From contig JAHRHA010000024.1 in assembly GCA_020027875.1 (NCBI GenBank), forward strand, positions 1 to 55,263: 55,263 nt of DNA. The letters run 5' to 3'. This DNA comes from Micromonosporaceae bacterium (GTDB taxonomy: Bacteria > Actinomycetota > Actinomycetes > Mycobacteriales > Micromonosporaceae). Below the pieces are notes generated by a model that saw nothing but the letters and a program-made list of their open reading frames with translations, was not told the origin of the DNA and did no database searches. Made by a program: the position numbers and the translations under genes. Shown here piece after piece: positions 16,401 to 24,890 of the stretch (positions are counted from its first letter, which is position 1; each line of letters opens with the position of its first letter).

Positions 16401-17771
16401 TCAACCAGGGCGGATGTTCTTGTTGTGGTGGAAGGCGTTGTCGGGGTCGTACTTGGCCTTGACCTGGGCGAGTCGCCGGTAGATGTGATCGCCGTAGGCC
16501 TCTCGAATGCGGCTGGTGTCGTCGTCGGCATCAAGGAAGTTGACGTAGACGCCGGCGGCGCGGTGCGGTTGGAGGGCTTGGAGGAACCGCCGCGCCCACG
16601 CGGTCTCGGCAGCGGCGTGCTCGCCGGTCTCGTCAGGGAGCCACACTGCGTCGATGATGATGTTGTGGTCCACGTCGCGACCGGCGTAGGCGGTGGCGTC
16701 GTGGGGGACTCCGGCGACGGCGCCACCCATGTGAAACATCGCCGCGTACGACCGGGGCGAGTTGGCTGTGTAGGCGTGATCGGCGATGACGGCAATGGCG
16801 TTGTCGGAGAGGCCGGCGAGGTTCGTGGATTTCCAGTAGTAGTGCCACCCGTGGAGGACGGTGTCGTCGATGGCGCCCTGGTGGGCGACGTACGGCGTGG
16901 GTGCGAGCAGGTCCACGAGCGGCGTCCCGAGCCGGCGGAGGGCCCGCACCGCACGCTCGCCGTCTTCCACGGCGCCGGCGTAGCAGCAGGCGACGGCGAT
17001 GGCCGGCCGCCAGTGCAGGTCCTCGGGGATGACCGGCAGTGGCGGGACGGTGCCGAGCCTGACCACGCTGCCGAGCTCGTCGGGGGCTTTGGCGGCGAAG
17101 TCCCGGTAGAAGCGCAGCACGTCGATGGTGTCATCGGCCGCCCAGAAGACGGGTCCGGCCATCACGGTCGGACCGAGGGGGTGCAGAGCGAACCGGAGCG
17201 ACGTGACGACGCCGAAGTTGCCCCCACCGCCTCGCAGCGCCCAGAACAGATCGGGGTGCTCGTCGGCTGACGCCCGGACGATGCTGCCCTCGGCGGTGAC
17301 CACCTCAGCGGCCAACAGGTTGTCGACGGTGAGCCCGTGTTTGCGCATGAGCCAGCCGATGCCACCGCCGAGGGTGAGCCCGGCGACGCCGGTGTGGCCC
17401 ACGATGCCGCCGGTGATGGCCAGACCGTGGGCCTGCGTCTCGTGGTCGACGTCGCCCCACAGAGCACCACCCTGCACCCGGGCCGTGCGGCCGGCGCGGT
17501 CGACCCACACGGCCCGCATCGCCGAGAGGTCGATGACGATCCCGTCGTCGCACACCGCGGTGCCGGCCACGTTGTGGCCCCCGCCCCGCACGGCGATCTC
17601 CAGGTCGTGGTCGCGGGCGAAGCGCACGACCGCGACCACGTCGGCGGCCCCGCTGCACCGGGCGATCAGCCGGGGGCGCCTGTCGACGGCGCCGTTCCAC
17701 ACGGCACGGGCGGTGTCGTAGTCGGTGTGGTCAGCGGTGATCAGCTGGCCCCGGAACCCGTCGATCTCCAT
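16401..17771 (-). CDS. FAD-linked oxidoreductase (PCMH domain, berberine-bridge-enzyme type)
   Basis: This flavoprotein of 456 aa has an FAD-binding PCMH domain over residues 20-200. It contains IAVRGGGHNVAGTAV, in which the histidine is the usual covalent FAD attachment residue, then GLTLGGGIGWLMRKHGLTVDNL and RGGGGNFGVVTSL. The C-terminus carries the BBE motif (VNFLDADDDTSRIREAYGDH, YDPDNAFHHNKNI). No cysteine for a second covalent FAD link is seen at the expected place in GHTGVAGLT. Such enzymes oxidise sugars or secondary metabolites; the substrate is unknown. The ATG at 17771 is chosen because GGAGG lies 8 nt before it, although in-frame ATGs exist up to 17825. It is divergent from an HxlR regulator. 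Confidence 0.88.
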   Translation of the reverse strand: MEIDGFRGQLITADHTDYDTARAVWNGAVDRRPRLIARCSGAADVVAVVRFARDHDLEIAVRGGGHNVAGTAVCDDGIVIDLSAMRAVWVDRAGRTARVQGGALWGDVDHETQAHGLAITGGIVGHTGVAGLTLGGGIGWLMRKHGLTVDNLLAAEVVTAEGSIVRASADEHPDLFWALRGGGGNFGVVTSLRFALHPLGPTVMAGPVFWAADDTIDVLRFYRDFAAKAPDELGSVVRLGTVPPLPVIPEDLHWRPAIAVACCYAGAVEDGERAVRALRRLGTPLVDLLAPTPYVAHQGAIDDTVLHGWHYYWKSTNLAGLSDNAIAVIADHAYTANSPRSYAAMFHMGGAVAGVPHDATAYAGRDVDHNIIIDAVWLPDETGEHAAAETAWARRFLQALQPHRAAGVYVNFLDADDDTSRIREAYGDHIYRRLAQVKAKYDPDNAFHHNKNIRPG

Positions 17772-17873
17772 GGCGGTTACCTCCTCGCTCATGTGGCCGA
17801 CTTGCTCGATAGTCGATGTCGTCATCGGCCTTCCGCTGTCGACGGCCCCATCGCATCACCATGGACCCCGGCC

Positions 17874-17898
17874 GTGAAGTCAAGAATCTGGACTTCAC
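17874..17898. promoter_or_regulatory. Putative HxlR operator (8-bp inverted repeat)
   Basis: GTGAAGTC at 17874-17881 and GACTTCAC at 17891-17898 are perfect inverted repeats with a 9-nt spacer. The site is 30 bp before the HxlR GTG and about 100 bp before the oxidoreductase start. HxlR dimers bind palindromes of this kind in divergent gaps, so it may control both genes. Confidence 0.55.
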
Positions 17899-17928
17899 AC
17901 CCGAAGGCAGGGGCACGACACTGGCGTC

Positions 17929-18627
17929 GTGCGGACCTACGGCCAGTACTGCCCCATCGCCCGTGGCGCCGAGATCTTCGCCGAGCGCTGGACGCCGCTG
18001 ATCATCCGCAACCTGTACCTGGGCTGCGGCAGCTTCAGTGAGATCCTGGAGGGCGCGCCCGGGCTCTCCCGCACCCTGCTCTCCCAGCGGCTCAAGCAGC
18101 TCGAACGGCTCGGCACCGTCGAGTCGGCACCCAAGCCCGACGGGCGCGGGCGCCACTACGAGCTCACGCCCGCGGGTCACGACCTCTTCAAGGTCTGCGT
18201 GTCGCTCGGCGAGTGGGGTGCCGCCTGGCTCGAGATCGCCCCCGAGCACCTCGATCCCTTCGTGGCCCTGTGGTCGATGTGCAACATGCTCCGCCGAGAC
18301 CGGCTCCCGGGTCGACGCGCCGTCATCCGCTTCGACTTCACGGGCCGCCAACGCCCCGAGCGGTACTGGCTGCTGATCGAGCACGGCGACACCGAGATCT
18401 GCAAGACGTACCCCGGCCTCGACGAGGACCTCTACATCACGGCCGAGGCCGAAGCCTTCGTCAAATGGCACGCTGGCCAGCTCAGCTGGGCCGAAGCCAC
18501 CCGCAACCGCCGCATCCAACTCCACGGCCCCTCGTGGCTCGTACGAGCCTTCCCCACCTGGAACGCCCGCAGCGCCTTCTCCCACATCAAGCCGGTCTCC
18601 CGGACTGCGGCGAGCTCGGCAGCCTGA
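17929..18627 (+). CDS. HxlR family transcriptional regulator
   Basis: This 232-aa regulator has an N-terminal winged helix (residues 1-100). The family hallmark is YGQYCPIARGAEIFAERWTP with the conserved cysteine, followed by FSEILEGAPGLSRTLLSQRLKQL as recognition helix, and the wing RGRHYELTPAG. The C-terminal 120 residues form an extra domain seen in the longer HxlR proteins, which may bind a ligand. It starts at a GTG. It is divergent from the FAD-linked oxidoreductase and, by this arrangement, probably senses the substrate or an electrophile and controls that enzyme. Confidence 0.9.
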   Translation: MRTYGQYCPIARGAEIFAERWTPLIIRNLYLGCGSFSEILEGAPGLSRTLLSQRLKQLERLGTVESAPKPDGRGRHYELTPAGHDLFKVCVSLGEWGAAWLEIAPEHLDPFVALWSMCNMLRRDRLPGRRAVIRFDFTGRQRPERYWLLIEHGDTEICKTYPGLDEDLYITAEAEAFVKWHAGQLSWAEATRNRRIQLHGPSWLVRAFPTWNARSAFSHIKPVSRTAASSAA

Positions 18628-18799
18628 CATCTTCGACCCACCTCCCATTGCGGCGCCGCACCGCCGCCCGGATCGCGACGGCCGCATCCACCGCCGCCGC
18701 TGTGCCGCCGAAGGTTGAAGGACGGCTCCGTGCCCCCTTTCGGGGGTACACGCGCTGTGCCGCCCTAAGGGCCAACCCGATTGGGGTCTGATTCGCTGC

Positions 18800-19441
18800 G
18801 TGAAAATCGGCGCTAACGTTCTGGACGTGGAGGATCTCGATCTCGCCGACTGGCGCGCGCAGGTCGCGCGTCTCTACCTCTCCGACGTTGATCTGGCGGG
18901 GTTTCGCGCCCGGCGGGACGAGTTGTTCGCGAACCATCCACAGTCACCTCTTCCCATCGATGAGCGGGCGGGCTTCGCCGGCTTGCCCTACTTCCCGCCC
19001 GACCCGGCCGCAGCGATGGAGGCGACGCTCCGACCGGCGTCCGGGACGCTCGAGATCGACACCGGCGGGCCCGATGGGGTGGTGCGGTACCGGCGCGTCG
19101 GGGTCGCCGAGACGTCGTACGGTCCCGTGACCCTGTGGTGGATCGAGGCGTACGGCGGTGGCCTCTTTCTGCCTTTCCGGGACAACACGTGCGGGCGGGA
19201 GTCCTACGGCGGCGGCCGCTACCTCACGGACACCGTCAAGGGCACCCACGGGCGCGGCGTCGTTGTGCTGGGCGCGTCTGTCGTGCGGCTCGACTTCAAC
19301 TACGCGTACAACCCGAGTTGCGCATACGACCCGGCGTGGGCCTGCCCGCTGGCACCAGCGGAGAACCGCGTAGCCGCACCGATTCGCGCCGGCGAGCTCT
19401 CCTGGCACCCAATGAACGATCAGTCCGTCGCGGCGTCATAG
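18800..19441 (+). CDS. DUF1684 family protein
   Basis: This protein of 213 aa (or 204 aa if started at the GTG at 18827, nearer to the conserved DLADWRAQVARLY) matches the DUF1684 family: GFAGLPYFPPDP in the middle, FLPFRDNTCGRESYGGGRYL, and the closing VRLDFNYAYNPSCAYDPAW followed by CPLAPAENR. Three of its cysteines sit in these conserved blocks. The biochemical function is unknown. It stands alone and its stop overlaps the convergent DUF5655 gene by 22 bp. Confidence 0.82.
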   Translation: MKIGANVLDVEDLDLADWRAQVARLYLSDVDLAGFRARRDELFANHPQSPLPIDERAGFAGLPYFPPDPAAAMEATLRPASGTLEIDTGGPDGVVRYRRVGVAETSYGPVTLWWIEAYGGGLFLPFRDNTCGRESYGGGRYLTDTVKGTHGRGVVVLGASVVRLDFNYAYNPSCAYDPAWACPLAPAENRVAAPIRAGELSWHPMNDQSVAAS

Positions 19442-19845
19442 GCGTCCGTCAGCCACGCCTTGACCTGGTCATCTACGTCGGTGAGCTGGACGAGCTTGAC
19501 GACGCTCACGACGCGACCCGCCGACGCCCTCAACGTCCTCGAGATCCGTGGGTGATCGATGGCATGCGGCAGGATCAGCGCCAGCGACAGACTTCGGGCC
19601 ATCGGCCGGATCTCGGCGAGCTTACGGTCGTTCTTGAGAAACACGCCGACGCCAACCGCGTCCACATGGACGGGTCCAAGCGCGTTGACGTGCACCATGA
19701 GTTCGGCGAAGATCTCGCGTTGGACGCTAGGGCGCCCGGCGAAGGACGCATCGACCGTTCCCCCCGGCACACACGTGTGGGGCTGCTTGTGCCGACCGAA
19801 CTCGCGCTCGCAGTACGGACACGTCCAGCGGCTCACCCTTGCCAT
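19420..19845 (-). CDS. DUF5655 domain protein with N-terminal zinc ribbon
   Basis: This is a 141-aa protein. The N-terminus has a C-x2-C...H-x-C zinc site (WTCPYCEREFG, then HTCVPGGTVD). The DUF5655 domain follows, with VHVDAVGVGVFLKNDRKLAE and a beta-rich core ending in VVSVVKLVQLTDVDDQVKAWL. The function is unknown. It overlaps the DUF1684 gene tail to tail. No ribosome binding site decides between the ATG at 19845 and a GTG three codons later. Confidence 0.8.
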   Translation of the reverse strand: MARVSRWTCPYCEREFGRHKQPHTCVPGGTVDASFAGRPSVQREIFAELMVHVNALGPVHVDAVGVGVFLKNDRKLAEIRPMARSLSLALILPHAIDHPRISRTLRASAGRVVSVVKLVQLTDVDDQVKAWLTDAYDAATD

Positions 19846-19877
19846 GGTGCCCGGCCCACGCCAGCCATGTGTCTTCG

Positions 19878-20150
19878 TTAGGCGGTCCAGCCCAGGAAGG
19901 CGTCACCCGCCGAGACGACGCCGAACCAGATCGCGACGTCGAGCACCGGAATCAACAGCATCCACACCGGCCGGGTCGTACGGAGGCGGAGGCCGACCAG
20001 CAACAGTGCCGCCCAGATGACCAACAGCCCGATGACGGCCCACGGCGGTGCGACCAGCCCGCTGGCCGCGTACCACACCAACATGGCGAGATGGCCGGCC
20101 AGCCCGATCCACCATGCGACCATCGAACGTTGTGCCGTCACATCCATCAT
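19878..20150 (-). CDS. Small integral membrane protein
   Basis: This protein of about 90 aa has three hydrophobic segments: MVAWWIGLAGHLAMLVWY, WAVIGLLVIWAALLLVGL and WMLLIPVLDVAIWFGVV. The frame is open up to a GTG at 20204 that overlaps the preceding gene's stop (GTGA), so coupled translation from there is possible. I chose the ATG at 20150 because it begins just before the hydrophobic part. No function is recognisable. Confidence 0.6.
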   Translation of the reverse strand: MMDVTAQRSMVAWWIGLAGHLAMLVWYAASGLVAPPWAVIGLLVIWAALLLVGLRLRTTRPVWMLLIPVLDVAIWFGVVSAGDAFLGWTA

Positions 20151-20200
20151 CAGCACATGCTGCCGCCTGAATGGCGCGAGCAACAGGTCCGAACCGGCGG

Positions 20201-21084
20201 TCACCTCGCCGATCGCTGACCTTCGAGACCTGCCAGTGCGGCCTCGGCTTCGGCGACGGTGCGGCGGATGATGTCCGCGGCGGGCATCACGTCATGGATC
20301 AGCCCCGCAGACTGACCTGCGTAGAGCGCCATGGCCTCGAGGTCTCCGGTCAGCCCAGGCAGTGGCATCAGGTCTTCGTAGCGCAGATGTTCGCGTCCGG
20401 CGGCATCGACGGCCACGACGCCGCCCTCACCCGGTCGGTTCGGCGCCGGCGGACCTCCCGCGGCCTGCCACGCAGCCAGCGTGCTGTTACGGACCACCCG
20501 GTGGGCGGCGTGCGACCAAGCGCCGTCGAAACACAAGGTGTGCACGGCGTCCTCGCCGTGGGCGTCAACGACCCGACGGCGGTACTCGTCATGGGTGAAT
20601 GCCTCCTCGGCGGCGACGAACCGGCTGCCCATCCAGACCGCCTGCGCACCCAACATGAGCACCGCGGCCAGTCCCCGCCCGTCCGCGACGCCGCCGGCGG
20701 CGATGACCGGGACCTGAGCCGCCGCGTCCACGACGGCTGGCACCAGCGGTAGCGTGGCTAACTGATCCCACACGTGTCCGCCCGCCTCCCAGCCCTGCGC
20801 GACGACCACGTCGACGCCGGCCTCGACGGCCCGGCGCGCCTCGGCCGCCGATCCCACCGTATGCAGGTGCATGGCGCCGGCGGCGGGCGGTCGGTCAGCT
20901 CTCGCACCCGGCGCAGGGGCGATCATCTGCTTGGCGGAGGTCCAGGTGAACGCGAGCATTCCCAGCCCACCCGCGTTGCATACCGCGGCCACCAGCTCCG
21001 GGGAGGCGGCGACCCAATGGGCGCCTGAACGATCGGCTCCTCGATGCCGATCCGTCGGCACAGCGACGTGGACAGCAAGCTCAT
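20201..21084 (-). pseudogene. Nitronate monooxygenase (NMO/2-nitropropane dioxygenase family), decayed
   Basis: The start at 21084 encodes [19 protein letters not shown] followed by QAPIGS, the normal N-terminus of the family. The frame is broken by one missing base near 21010. The frame then continues with [20 protein letters not shown]. Next, the stretch of roughly 60-70 residues that should carry 'GVNL..' and the following strand is missing: TWTS is followed almost at once by [17 protein letters not shown]. The rest ([33 protein letters not shown]) is intact, including the FMN phosphate site. With both a frameshift and an internal deletion the product is probably inactive. An enzyme from the his operon's usual 3' end (hisI) is not seen here. 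Confidence 0.75.
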
Positions 21085-21115
21085 GCAGCCAGTGCACCGC
21101 AACCGCGAGGCGACG

Positions 21116-21877
21116 TCAGCGGACGGAGTGGCCGGCGTCGCGAAGAGTGTCCTTCACCGCGCCGATCGTAAGCTCTCCAAAGTGGAAGACGCTGGCCGCG
21201 AGCACGGCGTCCGCGCCCGCCTCGACAGCAGGCGGGAAGTCCTCCACCCGGCCGGCACCGCCCGAGGCGATGACCGGCACCTCCACCGCTGCTCGCACGG
21301 CACGGATGAGCGGGAGGTCGAAGCCCTTCTTGGTGCCGTCATGGTCCATCGAGTTGAGCAGGATCTCGCCGGCGCCGAGCTCACATGCGTACCGCGCCCA
21401 CTCGATCGCGTCCATGCCCGTACCGCGTCGGCCGCCGTGCGTGGTCACCTCGAAGCCGCTGGGCACATCGCGGGCGCGCCGAACGTCGAGGGACAACGTG
21501 AGCACCTGACGGCCAAACCGCCCCGCGATCTCTGCGATCAACTCCGGCCCGGCGATCGCGGCGGTGTTCACGCCGACCTTGTCGGCCCCTGCCCGCAGCA
21601 GGGTGTCCACATCAGAGACGGACCGAACTCCACCGCCGACGGTCAGCGGAATGAACACGGTCTCCGCAGTACGGCGTACCACGTCCAGCATCGTCTGACG
21701 CCGGTCAGATGACGCGGTGACGTCGAGAAACACGAGCTCGTCCGCGCCCGCCACGTCGTAGGCCGCGCCAAGCTCCACTGGGTCGCCGGCATCACGCAGG
21801 TCGAGGAAGTTGACGCCCTTCACGACCCTGCCGGCGTCGACGTCCAGACACGGGATCACCCTCACGGCCACGGTCAT
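21116..21877 (-). CDS. hisF: Imidazole glycerol phosphate synthase, cyclase subunit
   Basis: This 253-aa TIM-barrel subunit closes the imidazole ring, using ammonia from HisH and PRFAR to give imidazole glycerol phosphate and AICAR. The first strand [20 protein letters not shown] holds the catalytic Asp equivalent to D11, and the opposite catalytic Asp lies in [12 protein letters not shown]. The phosphate-binding GGGVRSVSD and VIASGGAG loops are present. The start is set at the ATG at 21877 by homology; an in-frame ATG at 21940 would add 21 unrelated residues that run through a hairpin. It is the last intact gene of the his operon. Confidence 0.97.
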   Translation of the reverse strand: MTVAVRVIPCLDVDAGRVVKGVNFLDLRDAGDPVELGAAYDVAGADELVFLDVTASSDRRQTMLDVVRRTAETVFIPLTVGGGVRSVSDVDTLLRAGADKVGVNTAAIAGPELIAEIAGRFGRQVLTLSLDVRRARDVPSGFEVTTHGGRRGTGMDAIEWARYACELGAGEILLNSMDHDGTKKGFDLPLIRAVRAAVEVPVIASGGAGRVEDFPPAVEAGADAVLAASVFHFGELTIGAVKDTLRDAGHSVR

Positions 21878-21894
21878 GCTACGAGAGTAGTCAA

Positions 21895-21967
21895 GATCCC
21901 GTTGATCACGCTCTGACCGTCGCGAAACAGCGTCGATCATGACCTCCAGGTCATGATCGACGGGATC
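21895..21967. terminator. Nested palindrome between ridA and hisF
   Basis: The inner part GTCGATCATGACCT (21932-21945) pairs perfectly with 21948-21961 around a 2-nt loop. Outer arms GATCCCGTTGATCA (21895-21908) and 21954-21967 match at 13 of 14 positions, so two alternative structures are possible. The hairpin covers the ridA stop and lies 18 bp before hisF. Partial termination or RNA processing that sets hisF levels is conceivable. Confidence 0.5.
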
Positions 21968-22349
21968 TAGGGAGGTAGGCGTCGACCTCTACCTCGACCA
22001 GGTGGTCCGGGTCGATCAGTGCCGCCACCATCACCATCGTCGAGGCAGGCTTCACCGCACCGAAAATCTCGCCGTGCGCCCGCCCGACGGCGTCCGCATC
22101 GGAGGTGTTGACCACATATATCCGCGTACGTATGACATGCTCAACCGACGCGCCAGCCCGGGCCAGCGCATCGAGGGCGATCCGGAACGCCTGGCGGGTC
22201 TGGCCAGCCGCGTCGCCGACATTTGTGATGACGCCGTCCACGGTGGATGTACAGCCAGCCGTCACCAACCACGGTCCGGCCGCCACCACCCGGGAGTAGC
22301 CAAAGATCTCCTCCCACGGACCGCCCGACCCGTACCGACGTACGCTCAT
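21951..22349 (-). CDS. ridA: RidA/YjgF family protein
   Basis: This 132-aa trimeric-type RidA protein hydrolyses reactive enamine/imine intermediates to keto acids and protects PLP enzymes. Family features are the strand [13 protein letters not shown], the [19 protein letters not shown] helix, and the C-terminal VRIYVVN-like [13 protein letters not shown] with the arginine that binds the carboxylate. The final conserved acidic strand reads [11 protein letters not shown]. It overlaps priA by 4 bp (ATGA), so it belongs to the his operon. Confidence 0.9.
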   Translation of the reverse strand: MSVRRYGSGGPWEEIFGYSRVVAAGPWLVTAGCTSTVDGVITNVGDAAGQTRQAFRIALDALARAGASVEHVIRTRIYVVNTSDADAVGRAHGEIFGAVKPASTMVMVAALIDPDHLVEVEVDAYLPRSRRS

Positions 22350-23074
22350 GACGCCTCATGCAGTGCCGCGAGCGCCTCGGCGACGGTGAACACACCGGCG
22401 TAGATGGCCTTCCCGGTGATGACGCCCTCGACCCCGATAGGCTCCAGTGTCGCCAGTGCGCGCAGGTCGTCCAGCGTGGACACGCCACCCGAGGCGATGA
22501 CGGGCGCGTCGGTATGCGAGCACACCTCGCGCAGCAATTGAAGATTCGGCCCGCGCATCATCCCGTCCCGCATGATGTCGGTGATCACGTAGCGGGCACA
22601 GCCGGCCTTGTTCAGCCGGTTCAACACCTCGAATAGGTCGCCGCCGTCGCGGGTCCAGCCACGCGCCGACAGGGTGCGCCCCCGCACGTCCAGCCCTATC
22701 GCCACCAGGTCGCCGAACTCGCCGACCACACGGTCGCACCAATCGGCGTCCTCGAGTGCCGCCGTGCCGATGTTGACCCGCGCGGCGCCGGTGGCGAGGG
22801 CGGCGGTGAGCGACGCGTCGTCGCGGATCCCACCGGACAACTCGACCTTCACATCGAGGCGACCGACAACGTCCGCCAGCAGGGCCGCGTTCGTCCCCCG
22901 CCCGAAGGCCGCGTCGAGGTCGACGAGATGAATCCAGTCGGCACCGTCGTGCTGCCACGCGAGCGCCGCGTCGAGCGGGTCGCCGTAGGACGTCTCGGAG
23001 CCGGCCGCACCCTGCACGAGCCGCACGGCCTGACCGTCGGCCACGTCCACGGCGGGCAGCAAGGTCAACGTCAT
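22346..23074 (-). CDS. priA: Phosphoribosyl isomerase A (dual HisA/TrpF)
   Basis: This 242-aa beta/alpha barrel isomerises ProFAR in histidine synthesis and, in actinobacteria, phosphoribosylanthranilate in tryptophan synthesis. [18 protein letters not shown] at the N-terminus supplies the catalytic Asp (in PAVD). [10 protein letters not shown] and DIMRDGMM, containing the second catalytic Asp, and [13 protein letters not shown] with the phosphate site are present. No separate trpF is visible. The assignment to PriA rather than HisA rests on the actinobacterial context. It is 4 bp after the small membrane protein gene and overlaps ridA. Confidence 0.95.
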   Translation of the reverse strand: MTLTLLPAVDVADGQAVRLVQGAAGSETSYGDPLDAALAWQHDGADWIHLVDLDAAFGRGTNAALLADVVGRLDVKVELSGGIRDDASLTAALATGAARVNIGTAALEDADWCDRVVGEFGDLVAIGLDVRGRTLSARGWTRDGGDLFEVLNRLNKAGCARYVITDIMRDGMMRGPNLQLLREVCSHTDAPVIASGGVSTLDDLRALATLEPIGVEGVITGKAIYAGVFTVAEALAALHEAS

Positions 23075-23078
23075 GGCG

Positions 23079-23399
23079 TCACACCCTTCGGTCGAACGTC
23101 ACGATGACGAGGACAGGGAGGAGCAGGAGCACCAACAGGGCGAACCCGATACGCAGTGGCCAGGAGTCCACGAGATACCAGACCATCCACAGCAGACCGA
23201 TGCCAACCCCAACGATGAGGGCTCGTTCGCCGGGGCTACGTCGGGCGAGCAGCCACGCCCGGCGCCGATCACGGGGCGTCATCTTCCGTAGCAACGCCTG
23301 TCTGCGTGCCCGCCGTTGCTCCGTCCGGAGTCGCTTCGACTCCGCGGCGGCTCGTATGGCGTCGCGCTCGGCACGCCGCCGGGCCCTGTCCTTGCTCAC
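23079..23399 (-). CDS. Small membrane protein of the his operon
   Basis: This is a 106-aa protein. The first 55 residues are strongly basic and helical ([28 protein letters not shown]). Two hydrophobic segments follow: [18 protein letters not shown] and [19 protein letters not shown]. Similar small membrane proteins are often found between hisH and priA in actinobacteria; their role is unknown. It starts 5 bp past the array of 14-bp repeats and ends 4 bp before priA. Confidence 0.78.
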   Translation of the reverse strand: MSKDRARRRAERDAIRAAAESKRLRTEQRRARRQALLRKMTPRDRRRAWLLARRSPGERALIVGVGIGLLWMVWYLVDSWPLRIGFALLVLLLLPVLVIVTFDRRV

Positions 23400-23404
23400 G
23401 AGGC

Positions 23405-23474
23405 GCTCACGATGCGCCGCTCACGACTCGCTACTCACGACTCGCCGCTCACGATGCGTCGCTCACGATGCGTC
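23405..23474. repeat. 14-bp tandem repeat, five copies, across the hisH stop codon
   Basis: Five 14-bp units start at 23405, 23419, 23433, 23447 and 23461, of the form GCTCACGATGCGTC with variation at the middle positions (GACTCG or GATGCG). The array spans the last 13 codons of hisH and the gap to the next gene. The unit length is not a multiple of three, so each copy reads in a different frame. Confidence 0.9.
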
Positions 23475-24103
23475 GGAATCGTCCGGAGCCAGTTGCGCAG
23501 AAGCGACGCGCCCGCGTCGCCTGACTTCTCCGGGTGAAACTGGGTCGCGGCAAGCGGACCGGCCTCGACCGCAGCCGCAAAAGGTCCACCGTGGACTGTG
23601 GTACTCACGGCGACCCCGGCCGCGTCGAGCGCCTCGCCCAGCCGGGCCGCGTATGAGTGGACGAAGTAGAACCGGGTGGTCTCAACAAGGCCGGCGAAGA
23701 GCGACGACCCCTCGGACGCGATGACAGTGTTCCATCCCATGTGGGGTAGCCGGTCCGCTTCCAGCCGGATGACCCCACCGGGGAGCAGGCCCAGCCCCTT
23801 GGTCACCAGCCCGTGCTCGTCGCCGTACTCAAAGAGAATCTGCATGCCCACGCAGATCCCGAGCACCGCTCGACCCACCGCGACGCGTGCCGCGATGACC
23901 GGGCCCGCGCCGAGAGCGTCCACTCCTGCCATACACGCGGCGTAGGCACCGACGCCGGGCACCACCAGGCCATCCGCTGACGCGGCCGCGGCCAGGTCCG
24001 GCGTCACGGTGACGTCGGCGCCGGCACGGGCGAGCGCCCGTTCGGCGGAGCGCAGGTTGCCCGAGCCATAGTCGAGCACCACCACCGTCGGCCGTGCCGT
24101 CAT
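23435..24103 (-). CDS. hisH: Imidazole glycerol phosphate synthase, glutaminase subunit
   Basis: This 222-aa class-I glutamine amidotransferase supplies ammonia to HisF. The nucleophile Cys is in GRAVLGICVGMQILFEYG, the oxyanion GVGAYA lies upstream, and the catalytic His and Glu are in AATQFHPEKSGDAG. The start VVLDYGSGNLRSAERAL is typical. The last residues (PTHRERRIVSGES) are encoded by the 14-bp tandem repeat and replace the usual short C-terminus. The ATG at 24103 overlaps the stop of the preceding small gene by 1 nt (TGATG). Confidence 0.96.
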   Translation of the reverse strand: MTARPTVVVLDYGSGNLRSAERALARAGADVTVTPDLAAAASADGLVVPGVGAYAACMAGVDALGAGPVIAARVAVGRAVLGICVGMQILFEYGDEHGLVTKGLGLLPGGVIRLEADRLPHMGWNTVIASEGSSLFAGLVETTRFYFVHSYAARLGEALDAAGVAVSTTVHGGPFAAAVEAGPLAATQFHPEKSGDAGASLLRNWLRTIPTHRERRIVSGES

Positions 24104-24270
24104 CACGACTCCGGCAGCAGCCACAGCACGCCGGCCGCGGCCGCGACCGCCGCCAGCACCGCGATCACGGCAACCGTGACCTTGCTGGAGCCCTGCCGAT
24201 GCAGTGAAATCGCGCCGCCCACGAGTACCCCGGCGAGACCGAGGAGCGCGATCGGGATGACACCACCCAT
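24103..24270 (-). CDS. 55-aa membrane protein between hisB and hisH
   Basis: [20 protein letters not shown] starts the protein and a second hydrophobic segment, VAVIAVLAAVAAAAGVLWLL, ends it. It shares 1 nt with the stop of hisB and 1 nt with the start of hisH, both as TGATG, so it is almost certainly translated by coupling. Its function is unknown. It is too small and too tightly packed to be a chance frame. Confidence 0.8.
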   Translation of the reverse strand: MGGVIPIALLGLAGVLVGGAISLHRQGSSKVTVAVIAVLAAVAAAAGVLWLLPES

Positions 24271-24890
24271 CACAGGACGCCCTTGGTGCTCGGCACGCCA
24301 CCGGCTGGGTCCTCGATGCGCACGGCGTCGCGCAGCGCCCGCGCCACCGCCTTGCACTGGGCTTCGATCACGTGGTGCGCGTCGGGCTGCGCCCCCGGGC
24401 GGCCGGCGCGCAATACGCACACGTGCAGGGTGATCCGCGCGGCGTGGCCAAGAGACTCCCAGAAGTGGCGGGTGAGGCTGGTCGGGAACGCGGTCCCGGT
24501 CCCGCCGACGAAGGGCGCCAACGTTTCTGGTTCGTCGTGCACCACGTACGGACGGCCCGACAGGTCCACGGCGGCCTGCACCAGCACCTCGTCCAGGGGC
24601 ACCAGCGAGTTGCCGAAGCGCCGCACGCCCGCCTTGTCGCCCCACGCCTCGGCCAGGGCGGCTCCCAGCGCGATTGCCGTGTCCTCGACGGTGTGGTGAG
24701 CGTCGATCTGCAGGTCGCCGTCGGTCCGTATGCTCAGGTCCAGGCCCGCGTGCTTTGCCAGCTGGGCCAGCATGTGGTCGTAGAAGCCGATGCCCGTGGC
24801 GATGTCCCATTGGCCAGTGCCATCGAGATCGAGCTGCACGCGGACCTTGGTCTCGGCCGTGTTCCGCTCCACGACCGAGCTACGCGCCAT
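24270..24890 (-). CDS. hisB: Imidazoleglycerol-phosphate dehydratase
   Basis: This 206-aa monofunctional HisB dehydrates imidazole glycerol phosphate. The metal-binding motifs are [17 protein letters not shown] (with the 'HML' His and 'KHAG' His) and [14 protein letters not shown] in the first repeat, mirrored by [16 protein letters not shown] and [17 protein letters not shown] in the second. The length equals that of actinobacterial HisB. The ATG at 24890 ([13 protein letters not shown]) overlaps the end of hisC by 11 bp. Confidence 0.97.
   Translation of the reverse strand: MARSSVVERNTAETKVRVQLDLDGTGQWDIATGIGFYDHMLAQLAKHAGLDLSIRTDGDLQIDAHHTVEDTAIALGAALAEAWGDKAGVRRFGNSLVPLDEVLVQAAVDLSGRPYVVHDEPETLAPFVGGTGTAFPTSLTRHFWESLGHAARITLHVCVLRAGRPGAQPDAHHVIEAQCKAVARALRDAVRIEDPAGGVPSTKGVL

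Noticed and set aside
15923..17134. Minus-strand open frame overlapping the oxidoreductase gene
   Set aside because: It is Thr/Pro/Ser-rich, out of frame with the clear flavoprotein gene and lacks any motif.
21878..21940. Longer HisF start at 21940
   Set aside because: The 21 extra codons run through the palindrome between ridA and hisF and are not family-like.
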